DNA of 40,923 nucleotides from DATBFX01 sp036558305 (GTDB lineage: Bacteria; Chloroflexota; Chloroflexia; Thermomicrobiales; UBA6265). The position numbers and the translations under genes are program-made. Under the pieces are notes generated by a model that had not been told where the DNA came from, searched no databases, and was given only the letters and a program-made list of their open reading frames with translations. Shown one piece after another: positions 15,170-23,390 of this stretch; the first letter of the stretch is position 1; the number at the start of each line of letters is the position of its first letter. The stretch is from the NCBI GenBank assembly GCA_036558305.1, contig DATBFX010000301.1, positions 1 through 40,923 of the forward strand. Direction: 5' to 3'.

Positions 15170-16855
15170 ATGTCCCGGGACGAGTTCGCAACGCTCCTCC
15201 TCGACAATCGCCTCAACCGGCGCGACCTGATCCGGCGCCTGACCGCGCTCGGGCTGGCGACGCCGGTCGCCACCGCGATCGCGATGCACGTCGCGCCGGC
15301 GGTCGCGGCCCCCGCTCACCTGACGGTGCGGCGCTCGCTGGCGCAGGCGGCGGGCAACGGCACCCTCATCGTCGGCACCGAGACCGACATCGAGGGGTTC
15401 GACCCCGGTCATGCCAGCGCCCTGGCGACGACCCGCGTCATCAGCAACGTCCTCGAAGGACTCCTCAAGTACACGCCCGGCACCGTCGATCTCGAACCGC
15501 TGCTCGCGACCGAGGTGCCGAGTTTGGACAACGGCGGCATCTCCGCCGACGGGCTCACCTACACCTTCAAATTGCGGCAGGGCGTGACCTTCCACGACGG
15601 CACGCCGTTCAACGCCGACGCCGTCAAGATGACCTACCAGCGCCTCTACGATAAGAGCTTCGCCCACTACGACAAGACCAACACCTCCGGCTTCTTCCTC
15701 GCCGGGCTGACCGCGGTCGACGCCGTCGACGACGCCACCGTCAAGTTCACCCTCGGCGCGCCGAACGCCGCCTTCATGGAGTTGTCGAACATCTACGCCG
15801 GCCGCCTCCTCAGCCCGAAGGCGATCCAGGAGCAGCCGCCCGAGCAGTGGGCGGAGACCGACAACGGCACCGGCCCCTTCACCCTCAAATCCTGGGACAA
15901 GGGCGTCAAGGTCGAGCTGGCGCGCAACGACACCTACTGGGGCACCAAGCCCGGCTTGCAAACCCTGATCTTCCGCCCGATCCCCGAACCGACCGCCCGC
16001 GTCTCCGCCTTGCTGAACGGCGAGGTCGACATGATCGTCGTCGTCCCGCCCGACGCGATCGAGCAGATCAAGGGCGACAGCGGTCTCGCCTACGAGCAGG
16101 GCCCGAGTCTCCACTACTGGTTCATCCAGCTCAACACCAAAGCCAAACCGTTCGACGACGTCCGGGTTCGCCAGGCGGTCAACTACGCGGTCGACAAAGA
16201 GGGGCTGGCCAACGACATCCTCCAGGGGTCGGCGGTGCCGGCCACGCAGCCGATGCCGGCCGCGAACTGGTCCTACAACCCGGACGTCAAGGGCTACCCC
16301 TACGACCCGGACAAGGCGAAGTCCCTCCTGGCCGACGCGGGTCTCTCCGACGGCTTCAAGACCAAGATGATCATCCCGCAGTCGGGGTCCGGGATGATGA
16401 TCCCGGTCCAGATGAACGAGTACATCCAGGGCAACCTGGCCGACGTCGGGATCCAGGTCGACATCCAGTCGTACGAGTGGGTCTCCTACCTCGGCATCTG
16501 GGCAAAGGGGCTGACCGACGAAGTCACGATGGGCAACCAGTCGATCATGGCGAGCGACCCGTACGTGGCGAACTTCCTCCTCGCCGGCGGTTTCACCCCG
16601 GCCGACGGCGGCTGGAACATCGGCTACTACGAGAACCCCGACGTCGACAAACTCCTCGCCGACGCCCTCGCCACCGCCGACAAGGAGCAGCGCAAGCAGC
16701 TCTACTACCAGGCTTGGGCCAAGATCACCGACGACGCCCCCTGGATCTTCGTCGTCAACGACCTCCAACCGATGGCCTTCAAAACCAAAGTCAAGGGCTA
16801 CGTCACCAACCCGGCCTACGTGATCGACTTCACGACGATCACGGTCGAAGAGTAG
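15170..16855 (+). CDS. Peptide ABC transporter solute-binding protein 1 (family 5)
   Basis: The protein has 561 residues. A twin-arginine-like N-terminus (NRRDLIRRLTALGLATPVA, about 16-34) suggests Tat export and outer-surface attachment. The family 5 body includes LIVGTETDIEGFDP, YTFKLRQGVTFHDGTPFNADAV and the late domain with ADVGIQVDIQSYEWVSYLG. It binds peptides or similar solutes and delivers them to the permease pair upstream. It is a close paralogue of binding protein 2, with near-identical blocks such as LNGEVDMIVVV and ATQPMPAANWSYNP. Confidence 0.93.
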   Translation: MSRDEFATLLLDNRLNRRDLIRRLTALGLATPVATAIAMHVAPAVAAPAHLTVRRSLAQAAGNGTLIVGTETDIEGFDPGHASALATTRVISNVLEGLLKYTPGTVDLEPLLATEVPSLDNGGISADGLTYTFKLRQGVTFHDGTPFNADAVKMTYQRLYDKSFAHYDKTNTSGFFLAGLTAVDAVDDATVKFTLGAPNAAFMELSNIYAGRLLSPKAIQEQPPEQWAETDNGTGPFTLKSWDKGVKVELARNDTYWGTKPGLQTLIFRPIPEPTARVSALLNGEVDMIVVVPPDAIEQIKGDSGLAYEQGPSLHYWFIQLNTKAKPFDDVRVRQAVNYAVDKEGLANDILQGSAVPATQPMPAANWSYNPDVKGYPYDPDKAKSLLADAGLSDGFKTKMIIPQSGSGMMIPVQMNEYIQGNLADVGIQVDIQSYEWVSYLGIWAKGLTDEVTMGNQSIMASDPYVANFLLAGGFTPADGGWNIGYYENPDVDKLLADALATADKEQRKQLYYQAWAKITDDAPWIFVVNDLQPMAFKTKVKGYVTNPAYVIDFTTITVEE

Positions 16856-16861
16856 CACGGG

Positions 16862-16956
16862 GAGTCGTTAGTCGTTAGTCGTTAGTAAGGCGGACAGACG
16901 GACAGGACGACGACTTCTCACCGTTCTGACGACTAACGACTAACGACTAACGACTC
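16862..16956. repeat. Tandem-word hairpin F (heptamer GTCGTTA)
   Basis: Arms 16862-16886 and 16932-16956 are perfect 25-bp complements made of GTCGTTA words. The loop has about two GACGGACA octamers (16890-16904). The left arm starts 7 bases after a stop codon and the right arm ends 2 bases before AAGGAGG of the next gene. Confidence 0.92.
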
Positions 16957-16969
16957 AAGGAGGAAATCG

Positions 16970-18658
16970 ATGTCCCACGAAGAGTTCGCGAAGATCTTGC
17001 TCGATGGGAAGATCAGCCGGCGGGAGGCGATCCGGCGGTTGACGATGCTGGGGTTGTCGGCGCCGGTGGCGGCGACGATCGCGGCGCGGGTGATGCCGGC
17101 CTCGGCGGCGCCGGCGCATCTGGTGACGCGGACGGCGCTCAACCAGGAGGCGAGCGGGAACGGGACGCTGATCGTCGGTACCGAGACGGAGATCGAGGGG
17201 TTCGATCCGGGGCGGGGGATCGCGCTGGCGACCAACCGGGTCCAATCGGCGATCTTCGAGGGGATGGTCAAATACAAACCGGGAACGGTCGACCTGATCC
17301 CGTTGCTGGCGACCGAGATCCCGACCGTCGACAACGGCGGCATCTCCGCCGACGGTCTGACCTACACGTTCAAACTGCAACAGGGAGTCAAGTTCTCCGA
17401 CGGGACCGACTTCAATGCCGACGCCGTCCTCTTCTCCCTCCGTCGCCTGATCGACAAGGATTTCGAGTACTACGACAAGGCCAATACGGGCGGGTTCCAA
17501 CTCGCCGGGTTGTCGAAGGTCGACGTCATCGATCCCGCGACGGTCAAGTTCACCCTGAGCGCGCCGAACGCCGCCTTCCTCGAACTCTCGCAGATCGGGT
17601 CGGGGCGGTTCGTCAGCCCGAAGGCGATCCAGGAGCATCCGGGCGACGCCCTCAGCGACAACGGCGTCGGCACCGGACCGTTCATGGTCAAATCCTGGGA
17701 CAAGAACGTCAAGGTCGAGCTGGCCCGCAACGACAACTACTGGGGCACCAAGCCCGGCCTGCAAACCTTGATCTTCCGCCCGATCCCCGAACCGACGGCG
17801 CGCGTCTCCGCCTTGCTGAACGGCGAGGTCGACATGATCGTCGTCGTCCAACCGGACTCGATCCAGTCGATCAAGGACGACAGCGACCTGACCTACGAGC
17901 AGGGGCCGAGCAACCACTACTGGTTCATCGAGCTCAACACCAAGGAAGGACCGTTCGCCGACAAGCGGGTCCGTCAGGCCGCCAACTACGCGGTCGACAA
18001 GGAGGGCCTCGCCCACGACGTGCTCTCCGATTCGGCGGTCCCCGCCACCCAACCGATGCCGGCCGCGAACTGGTCCTACAACCCGAACATCAAGGGCTAC
18101 CCCTACGATCCCGACAAGGCGAAGGCGCTGCTCGCCGACGCCGGCTACGCCGACGGTTTCAAAACGAAGATGATCATCCCGACCAACGGCTCCGGGATGA
18201 TGGTCCCCGTCCAGATGAACGAGTACATCCAGGGCAACCTGGCCGACGTCGGCATCCAGGTCGACATCCAGTCGTTCGAATGGGTCAGCTACCTCGGTGT
18301 CTGGGCGAAAGGTCTGACGGCCGACGTCAGCATCGCCAACCAGTCGGTGATGTCGAGCGAACCCTACTTCGTCAACTTCCTCCTCTCCAGCCAGTTCGTC
18401 CCGGCCAACGGCGGTTTCAACATCGGCTACTACGCCAACCCCGACGTCGACAAACTCCTCAATGACGCCCTCGCCACCTCCGACCGCGAAGCCCGCAAGC
18501 AACTCTACTGGCAGGCCTGGGAAAAGATCACCGACGACGCCCCCTGGATCTTCGTCGTCAACGACCTCCAACCGATGGCCTTCAAGACCAAGGTCAAAGG
18601 CTACCTGACCAACCCCGCCTACCTGATCGACTTCACGACGATCACGATCGAGGAGTAG
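16970..18658 (+). CDS. Peptide ABC transporter solute-binding protein 2 (family 5)
   Basis: The protein has 562 residues; the ATG at 16970 follows AAGGAGGAAATCG. The N-terminus SRREAIRRLTMLGLSAPVA is twin-arginine-like. The body is highly similar to the upstream protein throughout, so a tandem duplication is evident; differences cluster in regions such as DGTDFNADAVLFSLRRLID. Keeping both may broaden the ligand range. The codon style of the first 300 bases (more GGG/CGG) differs slightly from the rest. Confidence 0.93.
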   Translation: MSHEEFAKILLDGKISRREAIRRLTMLGLSAPVAATIAARVMPASAAPAHLVTRTALNQEASGNGTLIVGTETEIEGFDPGRGIALATNRVQSAIFEGMVKYKPGTVDLIPLLATEIPTVDNGGISADGLTYTFKLQQGVKFSDGTDFNADAVLFSLRRLIDKDFEYYDKANTGGFQLAGLSKVDVIDPATVKFTLSAPNAAFLELSQIGSGRFVSPKAIQEHPGDALSDNGVGTGPFMVKSWDKNVKVELARNDNYWGTKPGLQTLIFRPIPEPTARVSALLNGEVDMIVVVQPDSIQSIKDDSDLTYEQGPSNHYWFIELNTKEGPFADKRVRQAANYAVDKEGLAHDVLSDSAVPATQPMPAANWSYNPNIKGYPYDPDKAKALLADAGYADGFKTKMIIPTNGSGMMVPVQMNEYIQGNLADVGIQVDIQSFEWVSYLGVWAKGLTADVSIANQSVMSSEPYFVNFLLSSQFVPANGGFNIGYYANPDVDKLLNDALATSDREARKQLYWQAWEKITDDAPWIFVVNDLQPMAFKTKVKGYLTNPAYLIDFTTITIEE

Positions 18659-18664
18659 GACGGG

Positions 18665-18770
18665 GAGTCGTCAGTCGTTAGTCGCTCGTCGTCAGAAGAG
18701 GCCGTGACCGGTAGCGCGCCGCCAGTGTGTCCGTCTCCCCTAACGACTGACGACTAACGACTGACGACTC
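18665..18770. repeat. Tandem-word hairpin G (GTCGTCA / GTCGTTA words)
   Basis: Arms 18665-18684 and 18751-18770 are perfect 20-bp complements. The two words alternate in the same order on both arms, so the arms match even where the words differ. It lies between binding protein 2 and the DUF1028 gene. Confidence 0.9.
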
Positions 18771-18798
18771 TCTGACGCAACCGAGCACGGAGGTACGC

Positions 18799-19497
18799 AT
18801 GACGTTTTCGATCGCTGCCCGCTGCCCCGAGACCGGGATGGTCGGGGTGGCGGTGAGTACGGCGGTGATTTGCGTGGGGTCGCTGGTGCCGTTCCCGAAG
18901 GCCGGCGTGGGGGCGGTGGCGACGCAGTCGTTCGTCAATCCGTACCTCGGATTGAAGGGGATCGACTACCTGGTCTCGGGGTTGGACGCCCAGGCGGCGA
19001 TGGAGCGGTTGGCGGCGGAGGACGACGGGAGAAACGTCCGCCAGTTCAGCGTCGTCGATGCGAAGGGGCGGGCGGCGGCGTACTCCGGGGCGGACTGCGT
19101 CGGCTGGTTCGGGCACCGGACGGGCGACGGGTACGCGGTCGCCGGCAACATGCTCGTCGGCGAACTGACGATCGCCGAGATGGCGCGGGCGTTCGAGGCG
19201 TCGAAGGGAGAGCACCTGGCGGAGCGGCTCGTCCGGGCGCTCGAAGCCGGGCAGGCCGCGGGCGGCGACAAACGCGGCCGGATCTCGGCGGCGGTCAAGG
19301 TTTGCCACACGGAGGACTACCCGCTGGTGGACATCCGCGTCGACGATCACCCCGATCCGGTCGCCGAACTGCGCCGGCTCTGGGGGCTCTACCAGGGCGA
19401 CTTCGCGAACTTCATGAGCATGATGCCCTCCAAAGCGCACCCGGCGGGGACCTACGACCTCTCCGGCCTCGCCAGCCTGCTCCCCGACGATGTCTAA
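18799..19497 (+). CDS. DUF1028 family protein
   Basis: The protein has 232 residues, MTFSIAARCPETGMVGVAVST at the N-terminus, with the family's QSFVNPYLGLKGIDYL, SGADCVGWFGHRTGDGYAVAGN and a late WGLYQGDF. The family has an Ntn-hydrolase-like fold with no settled reaction. Members are often found with peptide ABC transporters and amidohydrolases, as here. The start follows ACGGAGGTACGC. The stop overlaps the start of the next gene by 8 bases. Confidence 0.88.
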   Translation: MTFSIAARCPETGMVGVAVSTAVICVGSLVPFPKAGVGAVATQSFVNPYLGLKGIDYLVSGLDAQAAMERLAAEDDGRNVRQFSVVDAKGRAAAYSGADCVGWFGHRTGDGYAVAGNMLVGELTIAEMARAFEASKGEHLAERLVRALEAGQAAGGDKRGRISAAVKVCHTEDYPLVDIRVDDHPDPVAELRRLWGLYQGDFANFMSMMPSKAHPAGTYDLSGLASLLPDDV

Positions 19498-20029
19498 CCA
19501 GGCCACGCCCGCCGCTTCTCCCGTCGCCGGTGCCGGCCCCTACGGCGTCGGCGCGATCAACCTCGAACCCGGTCTCGCGCCCTCGGACATCGCCGACGAT
19601 CTCTATTTCATGCCCGATCAGGTGGCAGAGCTGCCACAACGGCAGGTGACCTCCGACGCCGACAGCGCGACGATCATCTACGCCATCGACGAGGGCGTGC
19701 CGGTCCCCCGCTTCGGCATGGTCGTCGTCCTCAAGGTCGATCCTTCGGCCGATGCCGACGCGGTCGTCGCCAACCTGGAACGAGACCGCTGGGGCGACCC
19801 CAAGGACCACGACCTGACCGCCTCCGGTCCGGGCACGAACGGCGAACCGGCCTACCGCGAGTTCTCGCGCATCTTCCCGCCCGGTCTCTTCCTGCTCCCC
19901 AACCGCCCGGTCTTCTTCCTGCTCTGGTACCGCGCCAACGACGAGTACGCCTTCATGGTGATCGGCGACACCCCGACGGTGCGCGAAGCGCTGGCGCGGG
20001 CGGTGGCGGCGACGCTAAGCGCGAACTGA
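19490..20029 (+). CDS. Unknown protein coupled to DUF1028
   Basis: The protein has 179 residues and begins within the last codons of the DUF1028 gene (8-base overlap), so translation is likely coupled. It has no clear signal peptide; the N-terminus is Ala/Pro-rich (NQATPAASPVAGAG). A hydrophobic patch, PGLFLLPNRPVFFLLWYRAND, lies at about 129-149. The fold looks mixed alpha/beta with VVVLKVDPSADADAVVANLE. I do not recognise a family. The context suggests a partner of peptide metabolism. Confidence 0.65.
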   Translation: MSNQATPAASPVAGAGPYGVGAINLEPGLAPSDIADDLYFMPDQVAELPQRQVTSDADSATIIYAIDEGVPVPRFGMVVVLKVDPSADADAVVANLERDRWGDPKDHDLTASGPGTNGEPAYREFSRIFPPGLFLLPNRPVFFLLWYRANDEYAFMVIGDTPTVREALARAVAATLSAN

Positions 20030-20167
20030 CCCGGATTTTGCTTCGATATGCCCGCTTCTCGCGTACTGGAAAGGCACTTCGCATAGCGGAGCGCTGGCGA
20101 TGTCGAACGCACTTGATCGCCAGGCTCCCGGGTAGTACAAGATTTTCGGGAAAGTGGTAGGCATTTG

Positions 20168-20899
20168 ATGCCGCGAAAGATCCGTGACCTGACCAAAGAC
20201 CTGCGGGACGCGGGGTTCGTCTTGCTCCGGAAACGCGGGAAGGGCGACCACCGGATGTACGGTCACCCGACGGTCGCGGGCGTCACCGTCGTCCTCGATG
20301 GGGAACCGGGCGACGACGCCAAGGATTTTCAAGAGAAGCAGGTTCGCGAAGCGGTCGCGAAAGTACGTGCCGGAACCTGGTCGCTGAGCCACAGGAGAGG
20401 AATCGAGGTATGGCCGCTGAGGAGTACTTCACACCCGAAGAGATCGCAGAGGCGCGCCGCTACCGCATGGTCATCCAGTGGTCGGACGTCGATCGGGTCT
20501 TCCTCGTCTCGCTGCCGGAACTGGACGGTGCCGTTGCCCATGCCGACACGGCCGCAGCGGCGGCCGAGCGCGGTATCGAGTTGGCCTGCGAATGGATCGA
20601 CGCCTACCGCCAACTCGGGCGCTCGATCCCGCCACCGAACAATGCATTCGAGTCAGTTGCGACCCGAGCCGCCTGATGGCCGGTCACCGACCGTGGCGGG
20701 AGATCAAGCGGCCACGAAGTCCCAAAGAGGAGGAGCGGATTGCCGCCGAGGCGCGGGTGATCGTCTTCATTTCCGACCTCGCCGCGTTGCGGGAGGCACG
20801 CGTAGAGACCCAAACGGCGCTCGCGGGGTCGGTCGGGGTCCCGCAAGCGCGCATCTCCCAAATCGAGCACCAGGACGACCTCACCCCCTCGACGCTTGA
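20168..20899 (+). CDS. HicA-like mRNA interferase toxin with run-on frame
   Basis: The first 65-70 residues from ATG 20168 are HicA-like: MPRKIRDLTKDLRDAGF, then KGDHRMYGHP with the catalytic His, and GDDAKDFQEKQVREAV. HicA toxins usually end here, but no stop occurs and the frame stays open to 20899. It passes through the whole HicB-like gene and part of the next gene in another frame. The extension is Ser/Arg-rich and looks like shadow translation. The domain proper ends near 20380. Either the stop was lost or a long overlapping extension is made. The toxin should cleave mRNA when the antitoxin is missing. Confidence 0.7.
   Translation: MPRKIRDLTKDLRDAGFVLLRKRGKGDHRMYGHPTVAGVTVVLDGEPGDDAKDFQEKQVREAVAKVRAGTWSLSHRRGIEVWPLRSTSHPKRSQRRAATAWSSSGRTSIGSSSSRCRNWTVPLPMPTRPQRRPSAVSSWPANGSTPTANSGARSRHRTMHSSQLRPEPPDGRSPTVAGDQAATKSQRGGADCRRGAGDRLHFRPRRVAGGTRRDPNGARGVGRGPASAHLPNRAPGRPHPLDA
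20410..20676 (+). CDS. HicB-like antitoxin
   Basis: The protein has 88 residues; the ATG at 20410 follows AGGAGAGGAATCGAGGT. The partial RNase H-like pattern is YRMVIQWSDVDRVFLVSLPEL...AVAHADTAAAAAERGIELACEWI, as in short HicB proteins. A DNA-binding domain is absent; the next gene supplies a helix-turn-helix. The whole gene lies inside the run-on frame of the toxin gene. The stop overlaps the next start as TGATG. Confidence 0.8.
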   Translation: MAAEEYFTPEEIAEARRYRMVIQWSDVDRVFLVSLPELDGAVAHADTAAAAAERGIELACEWIDAYRQLGRSIPPPNNAFESVATRAA

Positions 20900-21041
20900 G
20901 GAGTACGTGCGCGGGCTCGGCGGGGAATTGCGGGTCACCGCGGTCTTCCCGGACGGGACGGTCGAGTTGCTGGGTGCTGCCGCGCCGCGCTTCGTCATGC
21001 GACGGCACTGCCGGTCAAAAGCGGTACCGGCAACCCACTGA
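20676..21041 (+). CDS. XRE-family helix-turn-helix protein
   Basis: The protein has 121 residues and overlaps the HicB-like stop by one base. The helix-turn-helix is AALREARVETQTALAGSVGVPQARISQIEHQDD, followed by the conserved tail TLEEYVRGLGGELRVTAVFPDGTVELLG, typical of the short XRE regulators paired with toxins. It probably represses the hicAB operon in place of a HicB DNA-binding domain. A palindrome, AGATC-ATAC-GATCT at 21048-21061, follows directly. Confidence 0.8.
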   Translation: MAGHRPWREIKRPRSPKEEERIAAEARVIVFISDLAALREARVETQTALAGSVGVPQARISQIEHQDDLTPSTLEEYVRGLGGELRVTAVFPDGTVELLGAAAPRFVMRRHCRSKAVPATH

Positions 21042-21047
21042 CAAACA

Positions 21048-21420
21048 AGATCATACGATCTATGCCGCCCGCAAGTAGTCACCTGCCGGCGCGTGGGCGG
21101 GCCTGTGCAGGGCAGCCAACGGCCCCGGCCGCACACGCCGGTCACGGGTACCCCCTGGGCGTTGCCCCTCCCGGTCGCGCCGCAGCGGACCGCAACCCCC
21201 GCCAGCGCCGCGCCGCCTCCGCCACCCACCCCCGCGCTCATGAACGCGCTCCCCTCCCCCACGCTTGGGCCGGGTACCCTCTGGGTGGCGGCCGGGGGAG
21301 AGGGCCATCCCGCGAAATCCCACGATCCGACCCGGCGATGACACCGTCGTTCCCCTGACGCCTGACGCCTGCACCTCCCCCGCCCAACCGCCAACCCTGC
21401 CAACCCTGCCAACCACGCCG
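21048..21420. other. Repeat-rich intergenic region
   Basis: No convincing gene is seen. Items noticed: palindrome AGATCATACGATCT (21048-21061); two direct copies of GGGTACCC-CTGGG (near 21147 and 21272) related to the inverted repeat at 2529-2669; three GACGCCT-like words at 21355-21371 that match one arm of hairpin J; and tandem CCAACCCTG nonamers (21390-21415). Base composition is skewed to C on this strand. Confidence 0.6.
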
Positions 21421-21471
21421 TTGACAGATCACCTCCCACGCCATAGACTCGCCCGGCGATGATCCGATCAT
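21421..21471 (+). promoter_or_regulatory. Promoter and palindromic operator candidate of cluster 2
   Basis: TTGACA (21421-21426) and TAGACT (21444-21449) have an ideal 17-base spacing, 113 bases before the first ATPase gene. Just past the expected start of transcription lies ATGATC-C-GATCAT (21459-21471), a perfect 6-bp inverted repeat that may bind a regulator. Confidence 0.65.
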
Positions 21472-21561
21472 AAGCTCGCGTTGTCAGGACGTTTTCACCA
21501 TCGTCGACGATGCCGGTGGGAGCCCGCGGTTCCCGAGGCCGTCAACCGCGGACGGTGCAGC

Positions 21562-22419
21562 GTGAGACCGATCCTCGAAGTCGAGGACCTCCACGTCCAT
21601 TTCCCGACGCCGCGCGGCCCGGTCAGGGCGGTCGATGGGGTCAGCCTGGCGTTGAATCCCGGCGAGCGGCTCGGCCTGATCGGCGAGTCCGGGTCGGGTA
21701 AGTCGACCGTGGCGCTGGCGGTGATGCGGCTGATCAAACCGCCGGGCGAAATCGTCGGTGGGCGCATCCTCCTCGACGGGACCGACCTGCTGGAACTCGA
21801 CGAAGAGGAGATGCGGCAGCGGCGGCTCTCCGACATCGCCCTGGTGACGCAGGGTGCGATGAACTCCCTCAACCCGGTGGTCAAGATTCGGAAGCAACTG
21901 ATCGATGGGCTGGCGGCGCACGGCGTCAAGCTGCCGAGGAGCGGTTACGAGGAGCGGCTGGCCGACCTGCTGCGGGCTGTGGATCTGGAGCCGGAGGTCG
22001 CCGACCTCTTCCCCCACCAGTTGAGCGGCGGCATGAAGCAGCGGGTCTGCATCGCCACCGCGATCAGTCTGCGCCCCAAGGTGATCATCGCCGACGAACC
22101 GACCAGCGCCCTCGATGTCGTCGTCCAGAAGCGGGTGATGGAGACGCTGCGGCGGGTGCAGGCCGACCTCGGCGCCTCGGTCATCCTGATCGGCCACGAC
22201 ATGGGCCTGATGGCCCAGTTCGCCCAGCGGGTGGCGGTGATGCGGGCTGGAAAACTCCTCGAAGTGAACGGCGTCCACGAGATTTTCGCTGCTCCGAAGC
22301 ACCCCTACACCCGGCTCCTGATGGAGAGTTTGCCGACGTTCGAGCGAGGTGACTCCTTCCTCGCCTCCGCGGCGCGGGCGGCGGCGCGGATGGCGGCCGC
22401 CGGGAGCGACGCCTCATGA
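21562..22419 (+). CDS. Peptide ABC transporter ATPase, DppD/OppD type
   Basis: The protein has 285 residues from GTG 21562; earlier in-frame TTG at 21481 would add 27 basic residues and falls next to the promoter. It has Walker A GESGSGKST (about 44-52), Q-loop VTQGAMNSLNP, signature LSGGMKQR, Walker B VIIADEPTSALD and switch His in IGHDMG. The C-terminus has HPYTRLLMESLP but lacks the long Cys-rich tail of many DppD proteins. It energises the permeases with its partner, whose start overlaps the stop by 4 bases. Confidence 0.93.
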   Translation: MRPILEVEDLHVHFPTPRGPVRAVDGVSLALNPGERLGLIGESGSGKSTVALAVMRLIKPPGEIVGGRILLDGTDLLELDEEEMRQRRLSDIALVTQGAMNSLNPVVKIRKQLIDGLAAHGVKLPRSGYEERLADLLRAVDLEPEVADLFPHQLSGGMKQRVCIATAISLRPKVIIADEPTSALDVVVQKRVMETLRRVQADLGASVILIGHDMGLMAQFAQRVAVMRAGKLLEVNGVHEIFAAPKHPYTRLLMESLPTFERGDSFLASAARAAARMAAAGSDAS

Positions 22420-23315
22420 CCGCGCTCCTGGAACTGCGCAACGTCAGCAAGGTCTTCGGCAGCGGCGGCTTCTTCCAGCAGCGGAAGGTGACGGCCCTCA
22501 AGGACTTCTCGATCGCGATCGACGGCGCGCAACCGACCATCGTCGCCATCGTCGGCGAGAGCGGCAGCGGCAAGTCGACCATGGCCAATCTTCTGCTCGG
22601 GTTGGAGACGCCGACGACAGGCGAAGTGCTCTATAAGGGGACCGATCTGCGGCGGGTGCCGCGGCAGGAGCGGCGCGCGTTCCGGCGCGACGTGCAGGCG
22701 ATCTTCCAGGACCCGTTCGGGGTCTACAACTCCTTCTACAAGGTCGACCACGTCCTGACGACGCCGATCGCCAAGTTCAAGCTGGCGAAGTCGCGGCAGG
22801 AGACGCGGCAGCTCATCGAGCAGGCGCTGCGGTCGGTCGGGTTGCGGCCGGAAGACACCCTCGGCCGGTACCCGCACCAACTCAGCGGCGGTCAGCGCCA
22901 GCGGACGATGGTGGCGCGGACGCTCCTCTTGCGCCCCAAAGTGATCGTGGCCGACGAACCGGTCTCGATGGTCGACGCCTCCTTACGGGTGACGGTGCTG
23001 GCGAACCTGTTGCAGTTGAAGCAGCAGTTCGGGATCTCGCTGGTCTACATTACGCACGATCTGGCGACCGCCTATCAAATCAGCGATCGGATCATCGTCT
23101 TGCACCGGGGCACGGTCGTGGAGGCGGGTGACCCGGAACAAGTCGTGAAACACCCGGAGCACCCGTATACGAAACTGCTCATCGGGTCCATCCCGATGCC
23201 GGACCCGTCCCAGGGTTGGGGCGATGGCACTGCCAACGAGGCAGGGGCGGCGGACCGGCCGGTAATCGTGGACAATGCCGACCTCGCCGATCGCGACGGT
23301 CACGAAGGGAGGTGA
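22416..23315 (+). CDS. Peptide ABC transporter ATPase, DppF/OppF type
   Basis: The protein has 299 residues, with an ATGA overlap on the previous gene. Walker A is GESGSGKST (about 47-55), the Q-loop is IFQDPFGVYNSF, signature LSGGQRQR, Walker B VIVADEPVSMVDASLR and switch His YITHDLA. The Val-Ser replacement in DEPVS is common in DppF-like proteins. The tail HPYTKLLIGSIPMPDPS is usual. It forms the heterodimeric motor with the DppD-type protein. Cluster 1 has no ATPase and may share this motor. Confidence 0.93.
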   Translation: MTALLELRNVSKVFGSGGFFQQRKVTALKDFSIAIDGAQPTIVAIVGESGSGKSTMANLLLGLETPTTGEVLYKGTDLRRVPRQERRAFRRDVQAIFQDPFGVYNSFYKVDHVLTTPIAKFKLAKSRQETRQLIEQALRSVGLRPEDTLGRYPHQLSGGQRQRTMVARTLLLRPKVIVADEPVSMVDASLRVTVLANLLQLKQQFGISLVYITHDLATAYQISDRIIVLHRGTVVEAGDPEQVVKHPEHPYTKLLIGSIPMPDPSQGWGDGTANEAGAADRPVIVDNADLADRDGHEGR

Positions 23316-23390
23316 ACGAAGGGGGACGAATCGCAGCGGCGGTGTTTTCGCGATGAAGCGCTTTACCCGCGGCACGAGGAGGAGAACCTG

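Noticed and set aside
15125..18571. Two long minus-strand frames opposite the binding-protein genes
   Set aside because: They repeat the same VLVHLDRDHHPG-like shadow pattern in both paralogues because the plus-strand genes are duplicates; no ribosome-binding sites.
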